A program made the translations under genes and the position numbers. Under the pieces are notes generated by a model. That model did not search any database. It was not told the origin of the DNA and saw nothing but the letters and a program-made list of their open reading frames with translations. Below, one piece after another: positions 18,186 through 26,385 of a stretch of DNA of 64,000 nucleotides (positions within the stretch are counted from its first letter, which is position 1; the number at the start of each line of letters is the position of its first letter). Source of the stretch: Bullifex porci (GTDB taxonomy: Bacteria; Spirochaetota; Spirochaetia; Sphaerochaetales; Sphaerochaetaceae); NCBI RefSeq assembly GCF_009695635.1, contig NZ_VUNN01000011.1:1-64000 (forward strand), in the 5' to 3' direction.

Positions 18186-18316
18186 AATTATACCTCCAAG
18201 TTGAGTTTTTGTTATTTAACATTATAACATTGCAAAAATGTAATTCAATATAATTTACTCTGTTTATGCACATTTTATTCACTTAAAATAACAGCTACGT
18301 TATTTTAGCTTACTAG

Positions 18317-18596
18317 TTATAAACTAGCTCCTAACCTCTTAGCTTCCTTTTTTAATGCTTTTACACTCATATCTGCATACCTTGCAGCTTCTTCAACACT
18401 AAATACACCTTTTCCAATAAGATTGATGTAAACTAATATTTTTCCTTCAAGTTTACCTTGCTCAAATCCTTTTTTTCACTTTCCTTTACATAGTCTTCTA
18501 ATTCTTTACACATATTTTTATCCCTATTCCTTCACTCTTAGAAATCTCAATTTTCATCTCTTCAAGACAAGCTGTAAGTAAGCAGTTTCTATCACG
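18317..18596 (-). pseudogene. Rpn nuclease 3' fragment, frameshifted (copy A)
   Basis: Minus-strand translation gives 'MCKELEDYVKESEKK', then, after a one-base shift in an A-rich run, the sequence GFEQGKLEGKILVYINLI and 'SVEEAARYADMSVKALKKE' ending GASL. This matches the last ~80 residues of the intact gene at 19168-20013. The part corresponding to 'KFKTTRRGVKN' is deleted. It has no N-terminal nuclease domain and cannot be functional as a nuclease. Confidence 0.8.
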
Positions 18597-18740
18597 AGAT
18601 AATAATGAATTTAATTTATAATTACACACGTGACAGAATGGACTCAAAAGACTACATCAACCTTCTTAAATACAATGATGAGGGCAGATAGTTTATAAAC
18701 TTTTATTTAAAATAACAGCTACAATATTTTGCCTTACTAG

Positions 18741-19017
18741 TCATAAACTAGCTCCTAACCTCTTAGCTTCCTTTTTTAATTCTTTTACACTCATATCTGC
18801 ATACCTTGCAGCTTCATCAACATTTAGTGCACCTTTTTCAATTAAATTGATGTATGTTAATATTTTAACTTTTTTTTCACTTTCCTTTACATATTCTTCT
18901 AGTTCTTTACACATATTCTTTACTCCTCTTCTTGTTGTTTTAAATTTACTTACTTCCCTCTTAAATACCTCAATTTTCACCTCTTCAAGACCAGCTGTAA
19001 GTAAGCAGTTTCTATCA
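18741..19017 (-). pseudogene. Rpn nuclease 3' fragment (copy B)
   Basis: An open 79-codon frame (18980 to 18741) reads MKIEVFKREVSKFKTTRRG and ends 'VKELKKEAKRLGASL', nearly identical to the C-terminus of the intact Rpn protein; homology extends upstream as LLTAGLEEV to about 19017. It lacks the whole nuclease domain, and the GK/EGK repeat present in the intact copy is collapsed to KKVK. A short peptide could be made from it but it is best read as a truncated duplicate. Confidence 0.75.
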
Positions 19018-19167
19018 CGAGATAATCATGAATCTAATTCATAATTACACACGTGACAGAATGAACTCAAAAAACTACATCAACATTCTTAAGTGCAATA
19101 ATAAGATTAGACAGTTTATTTATCTTTTATTATCTAAAATGACAGCTATGTTATTTTATCTTACTAG

Positions 19168-20013
19168 TCATAAACTAGCTCCTAACCTTTTTGCTTCCTT
19201 TTTTAATGCTTTTACACTCATATCTGCATACCTTGCAGCTTCATCAACATTTATGGCACCTTTTTCAATTAAATTGATGTAAGTTAATATTTTACCTTCA
19301 ATTTTTCCTTCTTTCTTGCCTTCATTTTTTCCTTCAATTTTTCCTTGTTTAAATCCGTGTTTTTCCCTTTCCTTTACATAATCTTCTAGTTCTTTACACA
19401 TATTCTTTACTCCTCTTCTTGTTGTTTTAAATTTACTAACTTCCCTCTTAAATACCTCTGTTTTCATCTCTTCAGGATCAGCAGTAAGTAAGTCATGCAT
19501 TAAATCATCAAGCTCTTTATTACCTTTATTCTTACTATTTATAAAAATAATACTGACTTTATCACTCTCATACAATCGATTATTCTTCTCTGCTAGCGTA
19601 AACTCATATAATTGCTTTTTTCCATCAAAGATATCATTTGGCATTAAGAAGATAGTTATACAACGTCTAAGATTTGAGAATTCTTCATTTTCTTTCAATG
19701 CCTTATTTGATATCAAAAGTGCTTCATGGTAGATAGCTCTATCTAGAATAGTTTTACTTCCACCATTTTGAAACTCAATATTATAAAATACTCCTTTACT
19801 ATCTTGAGCCAAAACATCGAATATAAGTGAATGAGAGCCATATAGTGCTTTCATATCCGACTGTGTTTCCCACATCACTATATCTAGGTCCTTTATTCCT
19901 GTGATAGTCTGTAAGAGATAGTTACAAATTGGACTTTTTTCTTTAAAGAGAACTCTCATAAAGCAATCATCCATTGGTGTAAGCTTTTTAATAATTTCTA
20001 TTTTATTCTTCAT
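19168..20013 (-). CDS. Rpn family PD-(D/E)XK nuclease / putative transposase
   Basis: The 281-residue protein matches the Rpn (recombination-promoting nuclease) family, PDDEXK_2 type. It starts 'LTPMDDCFMRVLFKE', has the catalytic-type run 'SLIFDVLAQDSKGVFYNIEFQNG' (Asp, then Glu-x-Gln) near residues 75-97, then 'RAIYHEALLISNKAL' and 'CITIFLMPNDIF'. The C-terminus has a lysine/glycine/glutamate repeat (GKIEGKNEGKKEGKIEGK), a length-variable feature of this family, and a final DEAARYADMSV helix pair. The start is placed at the ATG at 20013, where homology begins. Rpn proteins promote RecA-independent recombination and some act in phage defence. Two broken copies lie immediately downstream. Confidence 0.88.
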   Translation of the reverse strand: MKNKIEIIKKLTPMDDCFMRVLFKEKSPICNYLLQTITGIKDLDIVMWETQSDMKALYGSHSLIFDVLAQDSKGVFYNIEFQNGGSKTILDRAIYHEALLISNKALKENEEFSNLRRCITIFLMPNDIFDGKKQLYEFTLAEKNNRLYESDKVSIIFINSKNKGNKELDDLMHDLLTADPEEMKTEVFKREVSKFKTTRRGVKNMCKELEDYVKEREKHGFKQGKIEGKNEGKKEGKIEGKILTYINLIEKGAINVDEAARYADMSVKALKKEAKRLGASL

Positions 20014-20101
20014 ATTAATAATACAAAAAAAAGTTGAAAAAAATATAAACAATTCACTTTTAATATGTATCTTTTCTACAACAGACAGGCTTTTCAATCC
20101 C

Positions 20102-20130
20102 TTGACGAGTAAAATAACTGTGCATATTAT
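20102..20130 (+). promoter_or_regulatory. Sigma-70 promoter for the CNNM leader transcript
   Basis: TTGACG (20102-20107), a 17-base spacer and TATTAT (20125-20130) match a vegetative promoter, with TG at 20121-20122. Initiation near 20137 would leave about 180 bases of leader before the CNNM gene. Confidence 0.6.
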
Positions 20131-20174
20131 ATACCTATATATTGATTCGCACATATAAGTGCAAAGGAATTATA

Positions 20175-20264
20175 GTGGACGAAAGCCCTTTACCTAATGA
20201 ATTAAATGATTCATCAGACGATCCTCACAGTAGAAGGATAAAAAATTTATATTTGCTTCTTTGA
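20175..20264 (+). CDS. Candidate 29-residue leader peptide upstream of CNNM gene
   Basis: A GTG at 20175 with AGGA at 20165-20168 (6-base spacing) opens a 29-residue frame ending TGA at 20262-20264. The first part is acidic and proline-bearing (DESPLPNEL, SSDDP), followed by a basic patch and leucines (RRIKNLYLLL). Acidic/proline-rich leader peptides such as MgtL destabilise translating ribosomes when Mg2+ is low. The last codons (CTT CTT TGA) form the strand that pairs with the SD of the CNNM gene, which is the arrangement expected for translational attenuation. It is not in frame with the CNNM gene. Existence of the peptide is inference. Confidence 0.45.
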   Translation: MDESPLPNELNDSSDDPHSRRIKNLYLLL

Positions 20265-20304
20265 TAAAGAGAAGAATTATCAAGAAAAATATTTATCAAA
20301 GGAG
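20256..20304 (+). promoter_or_regulatory. SD-sequestering hairpin with alternative stem
   Basis: Bases 20256-20268 (CTTCTTTGATAAA) can pair with 20292-20304 (TTTATCAAAGGAG) in a 13-bp stem with one G-U pair, burying the AAAGGAG SD of the CNNM gene. A competing stem, TTGATAA (20261-20267) with TTATCAA (20277-20283), uses the same left arm and would free the SD. The left arm overlaps the leader ORF stop codon. AT-rich sequence makes chance pairing possible, but the stem length and exact overlap with SD and stop are unusual. Confidence 0.5.
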
Positions 20305-20319
20305 TAAAAACAAAAACAA

Positions 20320-21666
20320 ATGGTCTCTGTGCCCAAACAATTATTATTTCAAGCATTATTAATAGCATGTAACGCATTCTTCGCATCGATGGAAATTGCT
20401 GTTATCTCATTAAATACTACTAAGCTTAGAAAGCTTGCTGATGAAGGAGATGAAAAAGCAAATAAGCTTTTAAAGTTTGCAGAAAACCCAGCTGGCTTTT
20501 TATCAACGATTCAAGTTGGTATTTCTCTATCAGGCTTTTTAGGTGCTGCATTTGCTGCAGACTCACTATCTGAGCCTTTAGTCGATTGGTTCCTATCTCT
20601 CGGTATCAACCTAAGCTATAGCTTTTTAAATAGCCTATCTGTCATCTTTATTACACTCATTCTTACATTTGTAACAATAGTTTTTGGAGAACTTATTCCA
20701 AAAAGAATTGCTCAGCAAAAATCCTATGAGGTTGCTAAAGCTTGCTGTGGTGTAATAAGTGTAATGGCAATTCTATTTAAACCTATTATTGTATTAATTA
20801 GTGGCACAACTAACCTATTCTTAAAAATGCTTCGCTTAAAAACAGAAGCTGAGGACGAAAGTGTCTCTGAGGATGATATTAGAATGATGGTTGATGTAGG
20901 TGGTCAATCGGGTTCAATTGAAGAGGATGAAAAGGAGATGATCCAAAATATCTTTGAATTCAATGACATTGCCATTTCTGAAATCATGACTAGAGTTAGT
21001 GATGTTAATGCTATAAATATTGAAGATAGTAAGGAAGATATTTTAAAGCTTATTAAAGAAACAGGTAACTCTCGTTTCCCTGTTTATAGCGAGGATATTA
21101 ACAACATAATTGGTGTATTAAACTCTAGAGAATTCTTAATAAATCTAAATGATAATAGTGACAAGAGTATTAAGGATATGCTTCGCAAGCCTTATTTTGT
21201 CCCAGAAACAATTAAAGCTGACCAGCTCTTTTCAGATATGCAAAAGAATAAAATTCATATCTCAATTGTTATCGATGAATATGGTGAAACAAGAGGTATT
21301 GTTACTCTTGAGGATCTATTAGAGGAAATCGTTGGTAATATATATGATGAATATGATAAAGCTGAATTACCTGAGATTGAGAAGCTTGATGATAATAAAT
21401 GGCGTGTTCAAGGAACTCTTTCAATCGATGATTTAAATGATGAGCTTGGAATTTCAATCACAGATGATAGAGATTATGACACAGTTGGTGGTATGATTTT
21501 CTCCTGCCTCCACACTATTCCAGAGGATGGAAAGCAATTTAACGTCTCAGTTAATGGTCTTGATATCACAGTTACTCGTGTTGAGGATAAGAGAATTATC
21601 GAAGCGATAGTAAAAAAGCAAGAAGTCCCTCACGATAATGAAAATGATGAGTCACTCACCAACTAA
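20320..21666 (+). CDS. CNNM/CorC-family membrane protein (hemolysin C-like)
   Basis: The 448-residue protein has an N-terminal CNNM (DUF21) membrane domain with three or four hydrophobic segments (LLFQALLIACNAFFASMEIA, SLSVIFITLILTFVTIVFGE with PKRIA), a CBS pair at roughly residues 205-330 (ISEIMTRVSDVNAI, ISIVIDEYGETRGIVTLEDL) and a C-terminal CorC_HlyC domain (DDRDYDTVGGMIFSCL). Family members transport or export Mg2+ and bind ATP in the CBS module; older databases call them hemolysins. The ATG at 20320 lies 15 bases after the GGAG, a long spacing, and in-frame TAA at 20305 rules out a longer start. The gene sits behind a structured leader and overlaps the convergent tetR-type gene by 15 bases. 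Confidence 0.9.
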   Translation: MVSVPKQLLFQALLIACNAFFASMEIAVISLNTTKLRKLADEGDEKANKLLKFAENPAGFLSTIQVGISLSGFLGAAFAADSLSEPLVDWFLSLGINLSYSFLNSLSVIFITLILTFVTIVFGELIPKRIAQQKSYEVAKACCGVISVMAILFKPIIVLISGTTNLFLKMLRLKTEAEDESVSEDDIRMMVDVGGQSGSIEEDEKEMIQNIFEFNDIAISEIMTRVSDVNAINIEDSKEDILKLIKETGNSRFPVYSEDINNIIGVLNSREFLINLNDNSDKSIKDMLRKPYFVPETIKADQLFSDMQKNKIHISIVIDEYGETRGIVTLEDLLEEIVGNIYDEYDKAELPEIEKLDDNKWRVQGTLSIDDLNDELGISITDDRDYDTVGGMIFSCLHTIPEDGKQFNVSVNGLDITVTRVEDKRIIEAIVKKQEVPHDNENDESLTN

Positions 21667-22239
21667 TTGAAGTATAAGACCTCGGATGATAAGCTTAGAG
21701 CTTGCTTCGAGGTCTTCTATTTTATCCCCATGCAAAAATGAATATAGCAAAAGCATGTATGCAGAATAAAAGCCCTCTAAGTCCTCCTTATCATCTATAG
21801 CAAAGTAACCAAATAACTCCTTAAAATAACTAAAGAGCTCTTCTCTTACACTCAATAGCTTTTCCTTTCCAACCTTTTTTCTAATTATTGCTTGCTGCTT
21901 CTCATCTAAAATTCTATATATACCCTTTGAATATACTTCCTTAGTAAGGTATGTAAAGACCTTAGTGAGGCTTGTTACGATATGGTTTTCATCAAGCTCC
22001 TCAAGTAAAGCTAGAATTTTACCTTCACTTTCCTTTTTAAAGTTAGAAACAACATCTAAGAAAAGCTCCTCCTTCGATTGATAAAAAAGATAGAAGGTTC
22101 CCTTTGGAATAGCTGCAGCTTCAACTAGCTGGTCAACTGTAATACTCTCAATCCCACTATGAGCTAAAGCTATTTGAGCTTCCTCAAGTAATAATTCTCT
22201 TATATTTTCCTTTTCTTTTTCACTATATATTTTTGGCAT
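21652..22239 (-). CDS. TetR/AcrR family transcriptional regulator
   Basis: The 195-residue protein begins with a TetR helix-turn-helix at residues 9-55 (ITVDQLVEAAAIPKGTFYLFYQSKEELFLDVV) and has a helical ligand domain ending in 'KLIIRGLILQLVGE'. It is divergent from the sugar ATPase gene, and an inverted repeat lies between them (22273-22296), so it probably represses itself and perhaps that neighbour. The ligand cannot be told from sequence. Its 3' end overlaps the CNNM gene. Confidence 0.9.
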   Translation of the reverse strand: MPKIYSEKEKENIRELLLEEAQIALAHSGIESITVDQLVEAAAIPKGTFYLFYQSKEELFLDVVSNFKKESEGKILALLEELDENHIVTSLTKVFTYLTKEVYSKGIYRILDEKQQAIIRKKVGKEKLLSVREELFSYFKELFGYFAIDDKEDLEGFYSAYMLLLYSFLHGDKIEDLEASSKLIIRGLILQLVGE

Positions 22240-22272
22240 CTTATATAGAATATTATCATAAAATTCTTATTT

Positions 22273-22296
22273 TGACTATATTTGTTTCTTTAGTCA
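22273..22296. promoter_or_regulatory. Inverted repeat, possible TetR-type operator
   Basis: TGACTA (22273-22278) and TAGTCA (22291-22296) form a perfect 6-base inverted repeat with a 12-base spacer, 34 bases upstream of the TetR-type start and before the sugar ATPase gene. TGACTA/TAGTCA half-sites are common for this regulator class. The assignment is by position only. Confidence 0.35.
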
Positions 22297-22412
22297 GCAA
22301 AATACCGATTTTAACCCATTTTTTCATTAAAAAAAGCTATAAAAATATATTTTTTTCTTTTGTGCGCTATAAATCTAGCTTATCATTTAACTATCAAAAC
22401 AAAGGAGCAGAT

Positions 22413-23507
22413 ATGGCTACAGTAAAACTTGAAAATATCTGCAAGATCTACGATGGTGGCGTTAAGGCAGTAGATAACGTTAACATTGACATCGAGGACA
22501 GAGAATTCGTTGTTCTCGTTGGCCCTTCTGGTTGTGGTAAGTCAACAACACTCAGAATGGTTGCAGGTCTTGAAGACATCTCATCTGGTACACTCACAAT
22601 CGACGGTAAGGTTGTAAACGATGTACCACCAAAAGATAGAGATATTGCAATGGTATTCCAGAACTATGCACTCTATCCTCATATGACCGTATATGATAAC
22701 ATGGCATTCGGTCTCAAGATTAGAAAATTCGACAAGCAAGAGATTGACAGACGTGTTAGAGAAGCAGCTAAGATTCTCGACATCGAACAGCTTCTTGAAA
22801 GAAAGCCAAAGGCTCTCTCTGGTGGACAGAGACAGCGTGTTGCAGTAGGACGTGCAATCGTTAGACAGCCTAAGGTATTCCTCTTCGATGAACCACTCTC
22901 TAACCTCGATGCTAAGCTCAGAGTTCAGATGAGAGCTGAAATTTCAGGTCTCCATCACCGCCTCAAGGCTACAATGATCTATGTAACACACGACCAGGTT
23001 GAAGCTCTTACAATGGCTGATAAGATCGTAGTTATGAAGCTTGGTGTTATCCAGCAGATCGGTGGCCCACTCGAACTCTATAACAACCCAGACAACAAGT
23101 TCGTTGCAGGCTTCATTGGATCACCTCCAATGAACTTCATCAACACTAAGGTAGAAGCTCAGGGTGATACTATCTTCGTTAACGAAGGTACATTCAAGAT
23201 TGAAGTTACTCCTGCTCAGGCTAAGGTTCTCAAGCCATATGTTGGTAAGCAAGTAACATTCGGTATTCGCCCAGAAGATGTTGAGTTCACAAAGACTCCA
23301 GTAGCTGGTAAGACAATTGACGGTCACGTTTCTGTTGTTGAACCTCTCGGTGCTGAGACTCATGTATATGTTGCAACATCTACAGCTAAGGTTATCGGTA
23401 AGATTGACGGTACAGTTATTCCTGCTGTTGACACAAAGATTAGCCTCATCCCTAACATGGATAAAGCTAAGTTCTTTGATGCTGAGACAGAGCTCGCAAT
23501 CCGCTAA
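22413..23507 (+). CDS. Sugar ABC importer ATPase, MsmX/UgpC type
   Basis: The 364-residue ABC ATPase has Walker A GPSGCGKST (about residue 37), signature LSGGQRQRVAVGRAIV, Walker B FLFDEPLSNLDAKLR and a C-terminal TOBE/MalK-like regulatory domain (FGIRPEDVEF, HVSVVEPLGAETHVYV). This type energises one or many CUT1 sugar importers. It is encoded alone, without permease or binding-protein genes, so it is likely the shared ATPase for several importers. The ATG at 22413 is chosen for its SD (AAAGGAG, 22401-22407) and family N-terminus. Codon use is strikingly different from neighbours, rich in CTC, AAC, GAC and ATC, which suggests very high expression. A strong terminator follows. Confidence 0.93.
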   Translation: MATVKLENICKIYDGGVKAVDNVNIDIEDREFVVLVGPSGCGKSTTLRMVAGLEDISSGTLTIDGKVVNDVPPKDRDIAMVFQNYALYPHMTVYDNMAFGLKIRKFDKQEIDRRVREAAKILDIEQLLERKPKALSGGQRQRVAVGRAIVRQPKVFLFDEPLSNLDAKLRVQMRAEISGLHHRLKATMIYVTHDQVEALTMADKIVVMKLGVIQQIGGPLELYNNPDNKFVAGFIGSPPMNFINTKVEAQGDTIFVNEGTFKIEVTPAQAKVLKPYVGKQVTFGIRPEDVEFTKTPVAGKTIDGHVSVVEPLGAETHVYVATSTAKVIGKIDGTVIPAVDTKISLIPNMDKAKFFDAETELAIR

Positions 23508-23526
23508 TAAAGGATACCTTGAATAC

Positions 23527-23553
23527 AAAGCACAGCTAATCGCTGTGCTTTTT
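23527..23553 (+). terminator. Rho-independent terminator after sugar ATPase gene
   Basis: The 10-bp stem AAAGCACAGC / GCTGTGCTTT (23527-23536, 23542-23551) with a 5-base loop runs into a T tract on the plus strand. Confidence 0.92.
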
Positions 23554-23570
23554 CTTTATCTTTAGGTTGT

Positions 23571-23602
23571 AAAAAAAGCCCATCCGAAAGAGAGATGGGC
23601 TT
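23571..23602 (-). terminator. Rho-independent terminator after aspartokinase gene
   Basis: AAGCCCATC / GATGGGCTT (23576-23584, 23594-23602) with a 9-base loop. On the minus strand the stem is followed by seven T residues (plus-strand A run 23571-23577), so it serves the gene at 23621-24916. Confidence 0.92.
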
Positions 23603-23620
23603 AATATACTTTTAGTAATA

Positions 23621-24916
23621 TTAAAATACTTTGTTATAAATTGTTTGAACTGCCTTAGTGCAATCCTCTTCATTAACACCAATTAATGCTGTTGTTCTTG
23701 ATGCACCAAAGTTCATGAAATTAACTTTGATATTTGCATCCTTGAGAGCACATGCAGCTTCAATGAATGCTGTTGACTCATCCATGTGTCCACCGACAAG
23801 ACCAATAATTGCATGATTTCTTTCAAAGATTACATCATCAAGCTCGAAGTCCTTCTTTAAGCGCTCACACATTGACTTTAATACATTATCATTTGCCATC
23901 TTACTATCAAAAAGCCAAACAATTGAATCGATACCAAAGATTGAATATGAAGGTCTAACACCATATAGATGTAGAATAGTTAATAGTGCATGGCGCATTC
24001 CTGGCTTTTTAAACATCATAAGCTTTCTAAGCTTGAGCTTTGAAAAGCCAGTCTTACCAGAAACACCGCAAAGCCCTCTTGGATCAACTGAAGATGAGAT
24101 AATAGTACCTGGATCCTCTGGTGCATTAGTATTTTTAATATTAATAGGAATCTGAACAGGAATTACAGGAGCAATTGCTTCCTCATGGAAAACAGAAGCA
24201 CCTACATCACTTAATTCACGAACCTGTACATATGTAAGCTCAGGAATTACTCTTGCATTTTCTACTATTCTTGGGTCTGCTGCATAAACACCAGATACAT
24301 CTGTCCAGTTCTCATATAAATCAGCATTAACTGCTCTAGCAGCTATTGCACCAGAGATATCTGAGCCACCTCTTGAGAAGGTCTTAATTCTACCCTCTGG
24401 GGTAGCACCATAGAAGCCTGGGATTACATAGTGGCTTCCAGTTGAAAGTCTAGTACCAAGACGCTCATAGCTAATAGGATTAACTGTTCCATCAGAATTA
24501 ATAACAATGTAATTTTCAGGATCTACAAATTCCCAACCAAGATATTCAGCAATTAAAAGACCAGATAAATACTCACCACGAGAAGCTGCATAGTCTGTAC
24601 CCTCTCCTGCATCAATCTTTCTTCTTACCTCATCAAGAGCTAGAGTGAGTTTCTTTGTATCAAGCTTTAAAGCTACAGCTATATCAAGATAACGCTTTCC
24701 GATCTCAGCAAAAACTCTCTTACAGCTTAAGTTTTTCTGAACAAGAGAATTACACTCATAGAGCATATCAGTTATCTTTCTATCTTCCTTATTTCTTTTT
24801 CCTGGAGCAGATACAATTGCAATTCTTCTATCAATATTGTTTTCCAAGATTGCCTTAACTTTCATTATCTGTTTTTCGTCAGCAACAGATGAGCCACCAA
24901 ACTTACATACTACCAT
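23621..24916 (-). CDS. lysC: Aspartate kinase
   Basis: Aspartokinase phosphorylates aspartate at the head of lysine, threonine and methionine synthesis. The 431-residue protein starts with the kinase motif KFGGSSV (residues 5-11), has 'GRGGSDISGAIAARAVNADLYENWTDVSG'-type segments around residues 180-210 (FSRGGSDISG, ENWTDVSGVYAADPR), and ends with two ACT domains (LHLYGVRPSYSIFG; KVNFMNFGASRTTALIGV) that usually give feedback inhibition. It is monocistronic, with a clear terminator and no biosynthetic neighbours. The symbol follows the family; which isoform it is cannot be told. Confidence 0.92.
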   Translation of the reverse strand: MVVCKFGGSSVADEKQIMKVKAILENNIDRRIAIVSAPGKRNKEDRKITDMLYECNSLVQKNLSCKRVFAEIGKRYLDIAVALKLDTKKLTLALDEVRRKIDAGEGTDYAASRGEYLSGLLIAEYLGWEFVDPENYIVINSDGTVNPISYERLGTRLSTGSHYVIPGFYGATPEGRIKTFSRGGSDISGAIAARAVNADLYENWTDVSGVYAADPRIVENARVIPELTYVQVRELSDVGASVFHEEAIAPVIPVQIPINIKNTNAPEDPGTIISSSVDPRGLCGVSGKTGFSKLKLRKLMMFKKPGMRHALLTILHLYGVRPSYSIFGIDSIVWLFDSKMANDNVLKSMCERLKKDFELDDVIFERNHAIIGLVGGHMDESTAFIEAACALKDANIKVNFMNFGASRTTALIGVNEEDCTKAVQTIYNKVF

Positions 24917-25041
24917 TTTATCAACCTCGAATAGGATATTTATTTTTTACTAAAAAATGCTCCATTTATACAATATGGTGAGGTGATTTTTCTTTATATT
25001 GGCTTGAAAAGAATTAATATAATAGCTTTAATACAGTGGGT

Positions 25042-26373
25042 ATGCAAAAAACTAATATCATGCAAAGCGAGACAATCCCTCGCCTTTTATTCAAAATGTC
25101 ATTTCCAATGATGCTTAGTATGCTAATCCAGGCATTATATAATGTAGTAGATAGTATCTTTGTTGCAATGGTATCAGAAACTGCTCTTACAGCAGTATCA
25201 CTAGCCTTTCCACTTCAAAACCTACTTATCTCAGCAGCCGTAGGAACAGGTGTAGGTATTAACAGTCTATTATCAAGAAGACTTGGAGAGGGAAAGCACG
25301 AGGAAGCAAATCATGTTGCTTCAACCTCACTCTTCTTAGCTTTTGCCATGTGGGTTCTATTCGTTCTTATTGGTGTCTTTTTTACTAAGCCATTTCTAGC
25401 TCTATTCACAAAGGATACAGAGTTATTAAAGCTATCAACATCATATTCAAGAATATGTTTAATAGTTTCATTTGGTTGTATTTTCTCAATTACTATAGAA
25501 AAGCTAATTCAAGCAACTGGTAATTCTGTACAGCCAATGACAATGCAGCTAACTGGAGCAATAACAAACATTATCCTTGACCCTGTATTTATTTTTGTCT
25601 TTGGGCTAGGAGTAAATGGTGCTGCAATAGCAACTGTAATTGGACAAATAGCTTCAATGCTACTTGCAATAATTTTCTTTAAGAAAAACGAGTACATCTC
25701 AATAAAATTTAAAGACATAAAGCCAAATGCAAGAATTATTAAGGATATATTCCAGGTTGGACTTCCTTCAATAATTATGAATAGTATTGGTACAGTAATG
25801 GTATCATTAATTAATAAGATATTAATACTATTCTCAGCTACCGCAGTCTCTGTATTTGGTGTTTACTTCAAGCTTCAATCCTTTGTATTTATGCCAGTAT
25901 TTGGTCTAAACAATGGTGTTATACCTATCTTAGGCTTTAACTATGGAGCAAGAAATAAAAAGAGAATGCTTGATACAATGAAGCTCGGTTTAGTAGTTGC
26001 ACTATTAATAATGATAACAGGTACAATATGCTTTCAATTATTTGCGAAGGAGCTACTCTCACTATTTAGTGCCACAGAGGAGATGTATAGAATTGGTATT
26101 CCAGCACTACGAACTATCAGTCTATGCTTTATACCTGCATCTATTTCAATTATTTTGATTGCATCATTCCAAGCAACAGGCTTTGGCCTTGCATCTATGA
26201 TGGTATCAATTATTAGACAGCTTGTTGTACTTTGTCCTTGTGCGCTATTGCTATCAAGGCTTATAGGAATAAATGGAGTATGGTATAGCTTTGCTATTGC
26301 CGAAATTTTTGGCTTACTATTCTCTGTTATATTTTTTATTCACGTCTATAATAAAAAAATAAAAAATCTTTAA
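25042..26373 (+). CDS. MATE family efflux transporter (copy 1)
   Basis: The 443-residue protein has twelve hydrophobic segments in the MATE two-bundle arrangement, beginning 'PRLLFKMSFPMMLSMLIQALYNVVDSIF' (here shortened to its key part LLFKMSFPMM). Repeats of the family pattern are visible at LITATG-like 'LIQATGNSVQPM' and 'ASFQATGFGLASM'. MATE proteins export cationic drugs or metabolites using Na+ or H+. The ATG at 25042 is preferred over a GTG at 25036. There is no SD; TATAAT at 25018-25023 puts the transcription start within about 15 bases, so the mRNA may be nearly leaderless. A solute-binding protein gene follows 12 bases later. Confidence 0.9.
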   Translation: MQKTNIMQSETIPRLLFKMSFPMMLSMLIQALYNVVDSIFVAMVSETALTAVSLAFPLQNLLISAAVGTGVGINSLLSRRLGEGKHEEANHVASTSLFLAFAMWVLFVLIGVFFTKPFLALFTKDTELLKLSTSYSRICLIVSFGCIFSITIEKLIQATGNSVQPMTMQLTGAITNIILDPVFIFVFGLGVNGAAIATVIGQIASMLLAIIFFKKNEYISIKFKDIKPNARIIKDIFQVGLPSIIMNSIGTVMVSLINKILILFSATAVSVFGVYFKLQSFVFMPVFGLNNGVIPILGFNYGARNKKRMLDTMKLGLVVALLIMITGTICFQLFAKELLSLFSATEEMYRIGIPALRTISLCFIPASISIILIASFQATGFGLASMMVSIIRQLVVLCPCALLLSRLIGINGVWYSFAIAEIFGLLFSVIFFIHVYNKKIKNL

Positions 26374-26385
26374 GGAAGGTTAGAT

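Larger units (their letters stand above)
18285..19135. repeat. Two imperfect tandem copies of a ~425-bp unit
   Basis: The segment AAAATAACAGCT recurs at 18285 and 18709, and as AAAATGACAGCT at 19136, giving units of about 424 and 427 bases. Each unit contains, on the minus strand, the 3' end of an Rpn-family nuclease gene followed by the same flank, including GTAAGTAAGCAGTTTCTATC and TAATTACACACGTGACAGAA. The third copy (from 19136) continues into the intact gene. The array looks like repeated duplication of the gene's 3' end with later decay; it fills most of the 1.0 kb between 18186 and 19167. Confidence 0.85.

Noticed and set aside
19028-19282. Plus-strand frame of 84 codons in the Rpn array
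   Set aside because: It runs antisense through the duplicated Rpn 3' end and has no SD or family resemblance.
19280-19370. CRISPR-like or satellite repeat in the CTTTTTCCTTC-type stretch
   Set aside because: It encodes the GK/EGK repeat of the Rpn protein tail in frame; spacing and units are not those of a CRISPR array.
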